DNA from: an uncultured Acetatifactor sp.
GTDB taxonomy: Bacteria > Bacillota > Clostridia > Lachnospirales > Lachnospiraceae
Length of the DNA stretch: 34,695 nt
NCBI GenBank assembly: GCA_910577185.1
Contig: CAJTLR010000041.1
Coordinates: 1-34,695 of the forward strand
Direction of reading: 5' to 3'
Under the pieces are notes generated by a model that was not told where the DNA came from, made no database searches, and worked only from the letters and a program-made list of their open reading frames with translations. The position numbers were made by a program, and so were the translations under genes. Below are positions 23,874 through 32,835 of this stretch, piece by piece. Every line of letters starts with the position of its first letter. The first letter of the stretch is position 1.

Positions 23874-25074
23874 TATCCCTTCTCCCCTCAGTCTCCAGCA
23901 GCCTTTCCATCTTTGTCTTTATACGTTCCGGCAGGGACCGCTTTGTTACCTTAGCCAGTTCGCTTATACTTTTTCCTTTCTTCACCTTTTCAAGATACAC
24001 TTTCCTTTTTGGATGGGGTAGTGGGGATTTTCTTGACTCTGCCCCGGGTGATACCGCCCTATCTGCTTCTCCTTCCCTGAGTATCAGTTTATTCCTGATT
24101 TGCTCCAGCAATTTCCTTCCTTTTTCAGAATGCACAAATATTACTGAGGTTCCTTTATCGTCAAACATATCAGGCATATAAGTCTCAATTCCCCAGCAGT
24201 CTCCTATGGTTAAATCTGCCTCCCTCCTGTCAATGTCCTTATACTGGCAATCATAACACGCCGGCCTTAATGACAGGTTATTCAGAAACATCTGCATATA
24301 GGGATCTTTCAATCTGTCTTTTTCGTATTTTACGCCATTATCAAACTGTAATTCCATGGCAAATGAAGTCCATTTCGATTTCATTTGCCGGAATGACACA
24401 TATGTCACTTTTCCTTGAAAATGCTTTTCTTTTTCGTCAAGGTATTGTCTCCAAAGTCCTGGGCCCGGCACCCCGTGACACAATACCTCCACTGTATAAA
24501 GGCCACTATATTCTTTTCCCAGATACTTCTTCAGACCGGCAATCTGGCATGGTGTTCCTGTATATAGAACAGTCTTATCCTTTTTCAAGTCTGCCTCGGC
24601 CTCCTGATAAGCTTGTCCGGTCTGGCTCTGAACATATTTACTTCCCCTGAGAATATCCAGCATTTCAGTTTTATCCACCCTTGTATGACGCACCATGAAA
24701 GTGTCGTCATAGGCCCCCCCAAAGACAACTCCCTGCATTTCACATATCACATATTCGGCCAGAGGAGTAAATATGCCTCCCGAAGAGCTTACAAAACGCA
24801 CGGCGTCTTCTTTGTGATACCCTATGTAGCAAGATGGCTGCCTGCGTTTTTTCGCAGATGCACTTTTAATCGGACAAACCTTTTCACATTTACCACATTG
24901 AACGCATTTTAAAAAATCAGCTTCCGGATAAAAAAACCCTTCCTCGTCCTGAACAAAGGCAATACACTTTTGCGGACATATCTGAATACATGCCCCGCAT
25001 CCACAGCAATCGGTCTTTTGTTTTATATCAATCACACCATCGGTCCCCCTTCCCGTCTCCCCTGACCGGCTCAT
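23863..25074 (-). CDS. Ferredoxin-FrhB/FdhB C-terminal domain protein of the polysaccharide locus
   Basis: This protein has 403 residues. Two 4Fe-4S motifs lie near the N terminus (CCGCGACIQICPQKC and CVQCGKCEKVCP). They are followed by the FrhB_FdhB N- and C-terminal domains, with SSSGGIFTPLA, TGTPCQIAGLKKYL, EVLCHGVPGP and CYDCQYKDIDRREADLTIGDCWG. The name comes from the F420-hydrogenase beta subunit, but members in capsule clusters commonly stand beside polysaccharide pyruvyl transferases, as here. Their substrate is unknown; a flavin-dependent reduction of a sugar or pyruvyl group is possible. The ATG overlaps the flippase stop codon (ATGA). The open frame extends to 25299 but without a better start. 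Confidence 0.87.
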   Translation of the reverse strand: MSRSGETGRGTDGVIDIKQKTDCCGCGACIQICPQKCIAFVQDEEGFFYPEADFLKCVQCGKCEKVCPIKSASAKKRRQPSCYIGYHKEDAVRFVSSSGGIFTPLAEYVICEMQGVVFGGAYDDTFMVRHTRVDKTEMLDILRGSKYVQSQTGQAYQEAEADLKKDKTVLYTGTPCQIAGLKKYLGKEYSGLYTVEVLCHGVPGPGLWRQYLDEKEKHFQGKVTYVSFRQMKSKWTSFAMELQFDNGVKYEKDRLKDPYMQMFLNNLSLRPACYDCQYKDIDRREADLTIGDCWGIETYMPDMFDDKGTSVIFVHSEKGRKLLEQIRNKLILREGEADRAVSPGAESRKSPLPHPKRKVYLEKVKKGKSISELAKVTKRSLPERIKTKMERLLETEGRRDNER

Positions 25075-26597
25075 TTCCCCCGTTTTCCCCAGTGTACTTT
25101 TTGTAAAATCTTCATGACCTGGCTCTTTTCGAAGGCATTCAGTCCAAAAAACCACATTGATATGAAATATGTTATGGAATAAACCGCAATGCCCATAAGC
25201 ATAATTACCGGATTTTCTATAGGCACATAAAAATTTATCATTACCCCCAATATTCCCGGCAAAATCAGAGCAGGCATAAAAGAGGCAATCTTTTTCCAAA
25301 AATAAATGATATCAAGTCCGATACGACAGTAATAATACCAGTTCATAAACAGAATATTTCCTGCCACCAGCGCAATGGCGGTTCCGCATGCAGCTCCTCC
25401 CGCTCCATATGCCCTGATTAAAGGAATGCTGATAAACAGATTACAGACTGATATCAGAAAATAAACTACAGACCTTGCTTTATGCATATTCTTCGCCCTC
25501 TGTATTTCAATTCCCAAATTCTGTATCAACGGGAATGTAACCGGAAAAATCAGCAGTATTGCAACTGTGAAAGAGTCTTTATATTCCTTTCCTCCCCACA
25601 GTATCATAAACTGCTGTCCGAATATGATAAAACCAGACAATATCAGACCGAGAACAATAAACTGAATGCGCCCTACTTTGGTAAAAAGCAATGTAAGCTC
25701 CCTATTATCATTTGATTCTGCCACAATCCGGTTCACCCTGGAAACAAAAACATAAGATATTGCATTGGCAAACTGCAGATACATTGTGTTAATATTTGCT
25801 CCGAGTCCATAGACTGCTACCGCAACTGTCCCGGAAAACCGTCCCAGAAGCACTTTATCGATATTCCAGTTTACCTGATCAATTATCTGGTTCATAAAAA
25901 TAAAAAAAGTAAAAACAAACATTTCCTTTAACATTCCACAATGAAAATTCCTGAAGCAGAAATGTACATTTAATACCCTGATACAGAAAAAAGCATTTGC
26001 GGCAAAAGCAATTGCCGACAGCAATAATGAAGCTGAAACCATCCCTACCGATCCATATCCCAGTACCAGCAACGGAATCGCAATAAAAGGATTTAATATG
26101 CCCTGCATTACTTCGATTATTTTTAAAAATAAATATCTCTCATGTGCCGCAGTTATTGATATAAATACGCTTCTGGGAAAAGATAATGTCATGCTGATAA
26201 TCAGTAAAATGAACAAAACCCTTACCCTGGCATATTCCCCGGCTGTCAGCCCATCCGAAAAAATGACCTCGATATTGGTTATCATCACAGCCCCACAAAT
26301 AATACATATGACAGAAATGCACATAAAAACTGTCATAAACATCCCATTCAGTGATGCAATTTTTTCTTCCTCTCCCCGGGCTTTATGTCTTGCGTAAAAT
26401 CTCATGTATGAATTTGAAAAGCCAAAGCTAAGCAAACTTAAGTTAGACACTACCGCATAGACCATCTGATATAAACCATATTCGTTCTGTCCTAACAGCC
26501 GAAGCATAAACGGCGCATAAAACAAACCCGATAATATGTATATCCCCTGGGATAAATAAGAAAGGATTACTCCTGCTTTCTTCTGATCACCCTGCAT
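25071..26597 (-). CDS. Wzx-like oligosaccharide flippase
   Basis: This 508-residue protein has about 14 hydrophobic segments. It has a MATE/MVF-type opening (VILSYLSQGIYILSGLFYAPFMLRLLGQNEYGLYQMVYA) typical of polysaccharide_synt/RfbX exporters. It would move lipid-linked repeat units to the outer leaflet for the Wzy polymerase. GGGGGC before 26597 supports this start, which overlaps the end of the pyruvyl transferase gene by 11 bp. 26606 and 26633 are less likely alternatives. Confidence 0.9.
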   Translation of the reverse strand: MQGDQKKAGVILSYLSQGIYILSGLFYAPFMLRLLGQNEYGLYQMVYAVVSNLSLLSFGFSNSYMRFYARHKARGEEEKIASLNGMFMTVFMCISVICIICGAVMITNIEVIFSDGLTAGEYARVRVLFILLIISMTLSFPRSVFISITAAHERYLFLKIIEVMQGILNPFIAIPLLVLGYGSVGMVSASLLLSAIAFAANAFFCIRVLNVHFCFRNFHCGMLKEMFVFTFFIFMNQIIDQVNWNIDKVLLGRFSGTVAVAVYGLGANINTMYLQFANAISYVFVSRVNRIVAESNDNRELTLLFTKVGRIQFIVLGLILSGFIIFGQQFMILWGGKEYKDSFTVAILLIFPVTFPLIQNLGIEIQRAKNMHKARSVVYFLISVCNLFISIPLIRAYGAGGAACGTAIALVAGNILFMNWYYYCRIGLDIIYFWKKIASFMPALILPGILGVMINFYVPIENPVIMLMGIAVYSITYFISMWFFGLNAFEKSQVMKILQKVHWGKRGK

Positions 26598-27783
26598 TAT
26601 TGCCCCCATGCACCATATCTGTCCGTAATGCACTTTCTATATAACTCCGGGATAAATCTATCCTTTTCTTCGCATTCCTCTGATCATAAACTTCATTTAC
26701 TTTTTCCTGGATACAGTTGCATAACGCATCCTTACAGCCCACTTTTCTTTTTTCGGCCCCATACATTTTTAAAAGCGTGTCTATTCTGGAATTCATGGAT
26801 GCACTCTTGTCCCCCACTATTCTGTCAAATACCCAGAAGGGCTTTTCAAATATCAGGGAAAACACAGTTCCGTGAAAAGAATCCGTATAAATCATTTCCG
26901 CGTCTGATATCAGCCTTATAAACTCTGCCGGGCCTGCCGAGTCCACAAAAATGTCTGTAAATTTATTCAGATAAAGATGACTTCCTGCAACAGAAGAAAT
27001 ACATACCACCTTTTTTCTCTGTTTTACAGCTATTTTATGGATTTTTTTCATCGCCTCATAATTAGGAGATAAAAAATAGCAAAAATAAAACGGCTCTTTT
27101 ACAACTATCTCCTTACTCTTTATTTTTGCCCAAAATTCTTTTGGCATCAGCAAAACCGGATCTACTACAATAGGGTATAAATTTCCCGTGACAGCCTTCA
27201 GAAGTTCCGCTCCTTGTTCCTCACGTACGGAAACGGCATCCAGGTTCTCAATCAGGGGGCGCATGTAACACATTTCTTCCGGTGACAGCCGCTCCACCGC
27301 TATACTTGGGGCATATGCCACCCTTCGTTTTTCCGGCGTCGCAAATTTCAGAAAATAGGTATCTGTATAACATTCCGGTTTCCAGATCTGGTCACTGCCG
27401 CAAATAAAAGCCTCATATAAATCATTCACCTGGCTGACAGAATCACCCGTATAAGTCTTGGCACTGCAGGTAACTCTCTCTTGTATAAACTCCCGGAATT
27501 TTTCCTGTCTGCCAATTTCACTTTCTTTTTCTAATGCTTTCAATTGTTTTTTTACAAATAAATTACATACCTCCCAGACAAATTCCCCCGGCGAGGAAAT
27601 TGTCCTGCATTTTCTGCATATCCTGGTCCACATATTCTTTTTTGCACTTTCAGGTACATGCTTATAACGTATCACATCACATTCATGGCCCAGAGATTTA
27701 CAATACGATTCCAGCGCAAATGCTTGTAAAACAGCTCCATAATTATAATTCTCTTCAAATAACGTTATTATGCCAATTTTCAC
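26587..27783 (-). CDS. Polysaccharide pyruvyl transferase family protein
   Basis: This 398-residue protein has the PS_pyruv_trans signatures. NYGAVLQAFAL lies near the N terminus, ICGSDQIWKP in the middle, and YTDSFHGTVFSLIFEKPFWV toward the end. The fold is GT-B-like and uses phosphoenolpyruvate to add ketal pyruvyl groups to sugars. The start is GTG, with GGGAGG five bases upstream; it overlaps the preceding stop (GTGA). Pairing with the ferredoxin/FrhB protein in the same operon is recurrent in capsule loci. Confidence 0.92.
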   Translation of the reverse strand: MKIGIITLFEENYNYGAVLQAFALESYCKSLGHECDVIRYKHVPESAKKNMWTRICRKCRTISSPGEFVWEVCNLFVKKQLKALEKESEIGRQEKFREFIQERVTCSAKTYTGDSVSQVNDLYEAFICGSDQIWKPECYTDTYFLKFATPEKRRVAYAPSIAVERLSPEEMCYMRPLIENLDAVSVREEQGAELLKAVTGNLYPIVVDPVLLMPKEFWAKIKSKEIVVKEPFYFCYFLSPNYEAMKKIHKIAVKQRKKVVCISSVAGSHLYLNKFTDIFVDSAGPAEFIRLISDAEMIYTDSFHGTVFSLIFEKPFWVFDRIVGDKSASMNSRIDTLLKMYGAEKRKVGCKDALCNCIQEKVNEVYDQRNAKKRIDLSRSYIESALRTDMVHGGNNAG

Positions 27784-28706
27784 ATAATCCTCCCAATTTT
27801 CACGTATCTGGTCAGATATTTTTTTAGTTTGATCACTCCAAAACAAGACTTCACAAAAATATTTGCCGGAACAATCTTCCTAAATAGTTTTTTGCCACAT
27901 GGATGTCTGAATATATACTGTCTGTCCCACTTTTCAAAACTGATGGTGGTATAGCTCTTACTCAGCCATTCCATTATTTCTTCAGAAGGACAACTGCCAA
28001 ATATCTGTTTCCCGCGCCGCAGTGCTTTTGCCTTTCTCATTTCATATACATCAGGCCATTCTGACATGACATATGTGCCATATGTTTCAAACTCACTAAA
28101 CCCCGAGGCTCCAAGATGTTCCTGGGCAATATTCTCCAGAATATTAATAAACCAGGCAGAAAAAGATTTACGGTCAATCATATTTATCAGTTGAATCATA
28201 ATCTCTTTTTTTATTATCATGTACTCGGCAATAAAAGACTCATTTATAGTTTTGTCAAGATTCAGCAATGACTTTATCGTATCAAAATATGCTGGATGAA
28301 ATTCCTGTTTCACGGCCAGAATCGGCCTGCCATCTTTTTCCTGAAGGGGGATATAACACATGGGTATTGTATCTGCATCCCATGTTAAATAAAACTCTGT
28401 CTCACATTTGAACGCATATGCCATTTTAATAAACTGCTGTAAATACCATCCGGTTCTTTTTTCAGCTCCCCTCAGTTTCAGATAATTTCTAATTGTCTCA
28501 AAGCTTAACCCTTCCTGTATTTCATCTTCGTCCAACAATCTTATATCATCCCACCGGTACAGTTCATTTTCAAGATTTCTTCTTATTTCACCAGATGTAA
28601 TAATGACTATCTTTCCGGGACACAGCCACTTTCTTATATATGTAATGTTTTGTTTCGCCGTTTCAACATCTGATGCAGCTACTGGCATAATCAATTCAAA
28701 TTCCAT
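27780..28706 (-). CDS. DUF6492-like putative glycosyltransferase
   Basis: This 308-residue soluble protein has a Rossmann-like opening (ELIMPVAASDVETAKQNI). GWYLQQFIKMAYA is followed by YLTWDADTIPM, the DxD motif expected to bind Mn-nucleotide sugar in GT-A enzymes. I recall this combination from DUF6492, a glycosyltransferase-related family. Donor and acceptor cannot be told from sequence. GGAGG six bases upstream fixes the start. The stop overlaps the next gene's GTG. Confidence 0.75.
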   Translation of the reverse strand: MEFELIMPVAASDVETAKQNITYIRKWLCPGKIVIITSGEIRRNLENELYRWDDIRLLDEDEIQEGLSFETIRNYLKLRGAEKRTGWYLQQFIKMAYAFKCETEFYLTWDADTIPMCYIPLQEKDGRPILAVKQEFHPAYFDTIKSLLNLDKTINESFIAEYMIIKKEIMIQLINMIDRKSFSAWFINILENIAQEHLGASGFSEFETYGTYVMSEWPDVYEMRKAKALRRGKQIFGSCPSEEIMEWLSKSYTTISFEKWDRQYIFRHPCGKKLFRKIVPANIFVKSCFGVIKLKKYLTRYVKIGRIM

Positions 28707-28736
28707 GTCGGCCTCCGCTTGCGAAATCGCGCCTTG

Positions 28737-29600
28737 TCACTTGTCACAATCTATCAATTCCCATTCCGCAGGATAAAAGTGACTTCCCCACTGCCCTTTC
28801 TGCGGTGCAATAACACATGTTCCGGAATCACTCCCCAGCCAGGCCGCCCACCAGGAGTAGGTACTGTTTGCTATAATAAAGTGTTTACATTTAGACATTA
28901 AAACAAATTCTTCTATATCAGATAAACCGTATTCTTTAATATATGATGCCGTCAAATGACACTTTTCCATTTTATCCTTCACTGCTTCTGGTTCTTCACA
29001 AAACACGTACCATGTTGCCGCCGGAAATTTTGCCGACAGATTTAAAATTGCCTTCGTATAATATTTTTCCGGCAATCTCCATCCCTCTGGATAGTCCCCC
29101 AGCCTGAGATGAACCGCTATACTCTCTTCCATGGCAATCTTCTGCTCCAGTTTTAACAAAGTATCCGATTTTTTTCCAATGTAACGAAACTCTTGTTTTA
29201 ATTCATCACGATAATCCTGAAAGTATTTATAATTCTGCCAATAACCTTCAATATATATTTTTTTACTTTCGACATCAAAATACTCAGGGTGAAAAGTATT
29301 AAAGTCCTCCTGCTTCTCTTTTATCCGCTTATATCCGATTCCTAATTTGATTCTCTTTAATATCTTAATAATTACCTTATTAACAAAATTTTTATTCCAT
29401 TGTTTTTCACTTTGAAGATACATTCCGCTGATATTAAAACTGGTGAGTAAAGGTCTTCTTCCCTTCCTGTAATTTACCTTATAATCAGATATATCCAAGG
29501 CAAAATCCATATGTTTTTTTTGAGCCAGCGCATACGACATGGCATATACAAATAGCTGGTTTCCCAATCCCATTTCAGGAATTATTCTGCTTACAATCAT
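28737..29600 (-). CDS. Alpha-1,2-fucosyltransferase-like glycosyltransferase (GT11)
   Basis: This GT11 family enzyme has 287 residues. GLGNQLFVYA lies near the N terminus, the catalytic-region motif reads HLRLGDY, and NSTYSWWAAWL lies near the C terminus. The family transfers fucose from GDP-fucose, usually to O2 of galactose, as in H-antigen. The motif is H-L-R-L-G-D rather than the textbook HxRRxD. No GDP-fucose synthesis genes lie in the window. The start at 29600 follows AGGTG; the frame opens at 29630, overlapping the previous gene. Confidence 0.88.
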   Translation of the reverse strand: MIVSRIIPEMGLGNQLFVYAMSYALAQKKHMDFALDISDYKVNYRKGRRPLLTSFNISGMYLQSEKQWNKNFVNKVIIKILKRIKLGIGYKRIKEKQEDFNTFHPEYFDVESKKIYIEGYWQNYKYFQDYRDELKQEFRYIGKKSDTLLKLEQKIAMEESIAVHLRLGDYPEGWRLPEKYYTKAILNLSAKFPAATWYVFCEEPEAVKDKMEKCHLTASYIKEYGLSDIEEFVLMSKCKHFIIANSTYSWWAAWLGSDSGTCVIAPQKGQWGSHFYPAEWELIDCDK

Positions 29601-29616
29601 ACATTTACACCTATAG

Positions 29617-30576
29617 TTAAATTGAATCATAAAATTTGATCTTCATAAGTAACATAAATAATTTCAAACAATAAAAATACAGTGTCAGCATGATTTTTGT
29701 CCTTAATCTGCACGAACTGTTCTTAAATTCCATTAACCTATACTCTATTTCCCTTAACACATCAGCAGTGTTTTTGTCCTTCTCCGGATGTCGTGAAATT
29801 CTAAAATACATTTTTAATAACAAATTGATATGTTCACTATGAATCAACATTTTATATTGCGGATATTTTGCCATGTTAAAAAAATAATATTGCTTTCCCA
29901 GTTCATACTCATCATAAAAAAGCTGAATCCTTTTTTGGGCCATTATGCTGTTTTCCCTTTGACGATAACAATACAGCGTTTTATTGTAATACAACAATTT
30001 TTGTGCTCTGCTTATTATTTTATATGTTGTACCATAATCTTCTGCCAAATATCCAACCGGATATGATATCTCCTTTAGAATAGATTTTCTATATACTTTA
30101 TCCCATGCAGTACGTGTAAATATTTTTCCTTGCAGATAATTACAATATGCCTCCTCATTGTCATAAAACTTACATAAGCCTGAATCAGAATACCGCTCCT
30201 CGCCATTTGGCCATACTCTGGTAAATTTAAACTGAATAATATCTGCATCCTTGTATTGTTTCAGACAATCTATTAATTGATCCAGTGCATCTGGTCTTAA
30301 AAAGTCATCGCTGTCCATAAACATAATATAATCTGAGACTGCATTGGACAAACCTTCATTTCTTGCATCTGACAATCCTTTATTCTCTTTGTGTACAACC
30401 ATGCATCTCTTATCTGCAAATGCATATTCATCACAAATCTCTCCAGAAGAATCAGTTGATCCATCATCCACCAAAATAACCTGTATATCACCGCTTGGAC
30501 AACATATAACAGATTCTATACATTGTCTCAGATATTTTTCCACATTGTAAACAGGTATAATAATACTCAGCAACAT
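29617..30576 (-). CDS. Family 2 glycosyltransferase
   Basis: This 319-residue GT-A enzyme opens with LLSIIIPVYNVEKYLRQCIESV, continues with VILVDDGSTDSSGEICDEYA, and has MDSDDFLRPD as the DxD metal/nucleotide-sugar site. HKENKGLSDARNEG is typical of capsule GT2 enzymes. It probably adds one sugar of the repeat unit; the specificity is unknown. It starts within a few bases of the upstream stop codon, so translation is likely coupled. Confidence 0.93.
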   Translation of the reverse strand: MLLSIIIPVYNVEKYLRQCIESVICCPSGDIQVILVDDGSTDSSGEICDEYAFADKRCMVVHKENKGLSDARNEGLSNAVSDYIMFMDSDDFLRPDALDQLIDCLKQYKDADIIQFKFTRVWPNGEERYSDSGLCKFYDNEEAYCNYLQGKIFTRTAWDKVYRKSILKEISYPVGYLAEDYGTTYKIISRAQKLLYYNKTLYCYRQRENSIMAQKRIQLFYDEYELGKQYYFFNMAKYPQYKMLIHSEHINLLLKMYFRISRHPEKDKNTADVLREIEYRLMEFKNSSCRLRTKIMLTLYFYCLKLFMLLMKIKFYDSI

Positions 30577-30578
30577 AT

Positions 30579-31841
30579 CTATAATAACCCTTCTGGCTCC
30601 AAAGAAATTTCCTGCCTGCTTTTATATACTTCTTTCATCATTCCACATAACCCGCTCATTACCATGTAACAATAAATACCAAATATCGTGTGGATATTGC
30701 ACACATAAGACTCCACCAGAGAAGATACTAATAATGTAACCAGAACAGAAAAACACACTGTTCTCTGCTTTCCGCTTTCGCATTTTATACACACAAAAAT
30801 AATGTACACAAATATAATAAAATAACCGATAATTCCCAATATACCGTTTTTTATCATTGCATTGATAAATCCCATTTCGTATGTGCCATTCCATCCCACG
30901 GTTGCCCTGATATTATCCACATAAGACATTCCACCCCCTTCATATGCCATTTCCGCATTGCCGAACAACAAGTGGAACCAATCGCTTTTATGGTATTCGA
31001 AATAATTCAAAACCCCCCTAATCCTATATAAATAAGTGTCACTGCCAAGCACATATGCATAAAAAAACCATATTCCCGCCAGTATAATAATCACAAAGCA
31101 TATCGCTTCCAGGAACTTATTTCTTCGCAGCACTCGCAACTTATCAAAATTAATAACAGCTAAAAATACCGCAAATAATATATATCCTCCTCTTGAACTG
31201 GACAATAGGATCAGAACCGTCTCCAACAATAAAATGAATAGATCCTTGTACTTTTTATTACACTGAGTTTCTTGCCCATATTTATAAACCAGACTGATTC
31301 CCATAAAGCTTGCCAAAACAGAACCCGCAAAATAATTTTTGTATTCAAGGCCGCCATTAAAGCCGATATGTAAAATTCCTTCATTTACATTGTCAAATAA
31401 GCTTACTCTATTTGCCACCGACAACAGCATTGCCCCTGTCATCCCTGCCAGAACACCGTAAGAAGCTGCCCTGATATCCGCAAATGAATTTATATAATTT
31501 TCTGCTATGATAGCTGCAGAAGCGATGGTAATCATCGTTAATACCAGACGAACTTTTACAGATACTGAAAGCGGTTGGACAATAATCCCAATAGAAAATA
31601 GTATAACTACCACGCCAAAAATAATATGGACAAGCCTCAGTTTGCACTCATTCTGTTTTTTCAAAAAATAATACGCAATTCCGCACATTAGTAAAAAATA
31701 GCCTGCATACTCCACATAAGAATTTATACCCTTTACAATTAAATATTTAGAGTTTCCCATGCATAATATAGCCATGGTTATGAAAATCAGCAGCTGTTTA
31801 TTATTTATTTTTCGTACAAATTTCCCTTTCAGTCCGGACAT
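30579..31841 (-). CDS. O-antigen ligase/polymerase-like membrane protein
   Basis: This 420-residue protein has about 11 membrane segments and a large outer loop (YRIRGVLNYFEYHKSDWFHLLFGNAEMAYEGG). SSSRGGYILF matches the conserved patch of Wzy/WaaL-type proteins. It is better supported as the repeat-unit polymerase than the other membrane protein at 21602. GAGGAG eight bases upstream marks the start. This is the first gene of the AT-rich part of the operon. Confidence 0.8.
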   Translation of the reverse strand: MSGLKGKFVRKINNKQLLIFITMAILCMGNSKYLIVKGINSYVEYAGYFLLMCGIAYYFLKKQNECKLRLVHIIFGVVVILFSIGIIVQPLSVSVKVRLVLTMITIASAAIIAENYINSFADIRAASYGVLAGMTGAMLLSVANRVSLFDNVNEGILHIGFNGGLEYKNYFAGSVLASFMGISLVYKYGQETQCNKKYKDLFILLLETVLILLSSSRGGYILFAVFLAVINFDKLRVLRRNKFLEAICFVIIILAGIWFFYAYVLGSDTYLYRIRGVLNYFEYHKSDWFHLLFGNAEMAYEGGGMSYVDNIRATVGWNGTYEMGFINAMIKNGILGIIGYFIIFVYIIFVCIKCESGKQRTVCFSVLVTLLVSSLVESYVCNIHTIFGIYCYMVMSGLCGMMKEVYKSRQEISLEPEGLL

Positions 31842-31872
31842 ATCCCATCTCCTCTATATCCATTACAGCTCC

Positions 31873-32835
31873 TTATTTCCAGCGCCTGACTTTCCGATGC
31901 ACCATTGGCATCAACGGCCTGGCAGTAAAAAACAGCAGCAGCGCTAATCTGGTCTTTGTCCGTGCACGGGAATCCCGCATCACCTTCCAGCCCTTCTCCT
32001 TTATTATCCGTATGCACTTTCTGATTTCACTGTCATACATTCCGTTTCTCGGGGCATTTAAGTACACCCGCAGGGCTCCCACAACCTGGTAGGATGCTGC
32101 CGCCTTCCGCAAATTCCCGCCCCGGCCCGCAAAGTATTCCGCAATCCGGTCACATATCGGCAGGATATCACAGTCCTTCTTGGAAAATTTTCTCGTGGTA
32201 ATGCTGTTCTCCCGGTGCATGTAACCGTAAAGTCCCGCATCCCCGTACACGATTTTTTCTGCCCCGTCAAGGATTTTATACATGACCGCGCTGTCCTCGA
32301 ACAGCATCCCGCGGGGAAAAAGGGTCTCCCGGAACAGTTCCCTCCGGAAAATCTTCCCGCATGCCGCCACCAGAAACGATTTCTGGTACAGCATTTCACA
32401 GACCGCCTCTTCCGCGTCCAGCACCCTTTGTTCCGATTCCGGTTCAAATTCCGCCCTTCCCTCCCGGAAACAGTGTATCAGGCGGCATATCCCGATGTCC
32501 GCCCCCCGGTCCGCAACCAGTCCGTGCAGGTATTCCACATAGTCCCTGCTGACAGTGTCGTCACCGTCCACGAATACCAGCCAGCTGCCCCCGGCGCTCC
32601 GGATCCCCCTGTTGCGGGCATCCGAAAGCCCCCCGTTTTCCTTGTGGATTACCCTGATCCTGCCGTCCTTCCGGGCATATTCCTCACAGATTTCCCCGCT
32701 TCCGTCGGTCGCGCCGTCGTCCACCAGGATAATTTCCAGGTTCCTGTATGTCTGTGCCACCACAGAGTCCAGGCAGGCCCTTAGGTACTGCCCCACATTA
32801 TAGACCGGAACCACTATGCTTACCAGTTCTTCCAT
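31873..32835 (-). CDS. Family 2 glycosyltransferase
   Basis: This 320-residue GT-A enzyme has LVSIVVPVYNVGQYLRACLDSVVAQ, ILVDDGATDGSGEICEEYA, ENGGLSDARNRG and the DxD-like VDGDDTVSRD. It belongs to the same subfamily as the protein at 29617 but is GC-rich and clearly diverged. AAGGGA precedes the ATG at 32835, so it overlaps the end of the upstream membrane-protein gene by 38 bp. It lies on the high-GC side of the compositional boundary. Confidence 0.93.
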   Translation of the reverse strand: MEELVSIVVPVYNVGQYLRACLDSVVAQTYRNLEIILVDDGATDGSGEICEEYARKDGRIRVIHKENGGLSDARNRGIRSAGGSWLVFVDGDDTVSRDYVEYLHGLVADRGADIGICRLIHCFREGRAEFEPESEQRVLDAEEAVCEMLYQKSFLVAACGKIFRRELFRETLFPRGMLFEDSAVMYKILDGAEKIVYGDAGLYGYMHRENSITTRKFSKKDCDILPICDRIAEYFAGRGGNLRKAAASYQVVGALRVYLNAPRNGMYDSEIRKCIRIIKEKGWKVMRDSRARTKTRLALLLFFTARPLMPMVHRKVRRWK

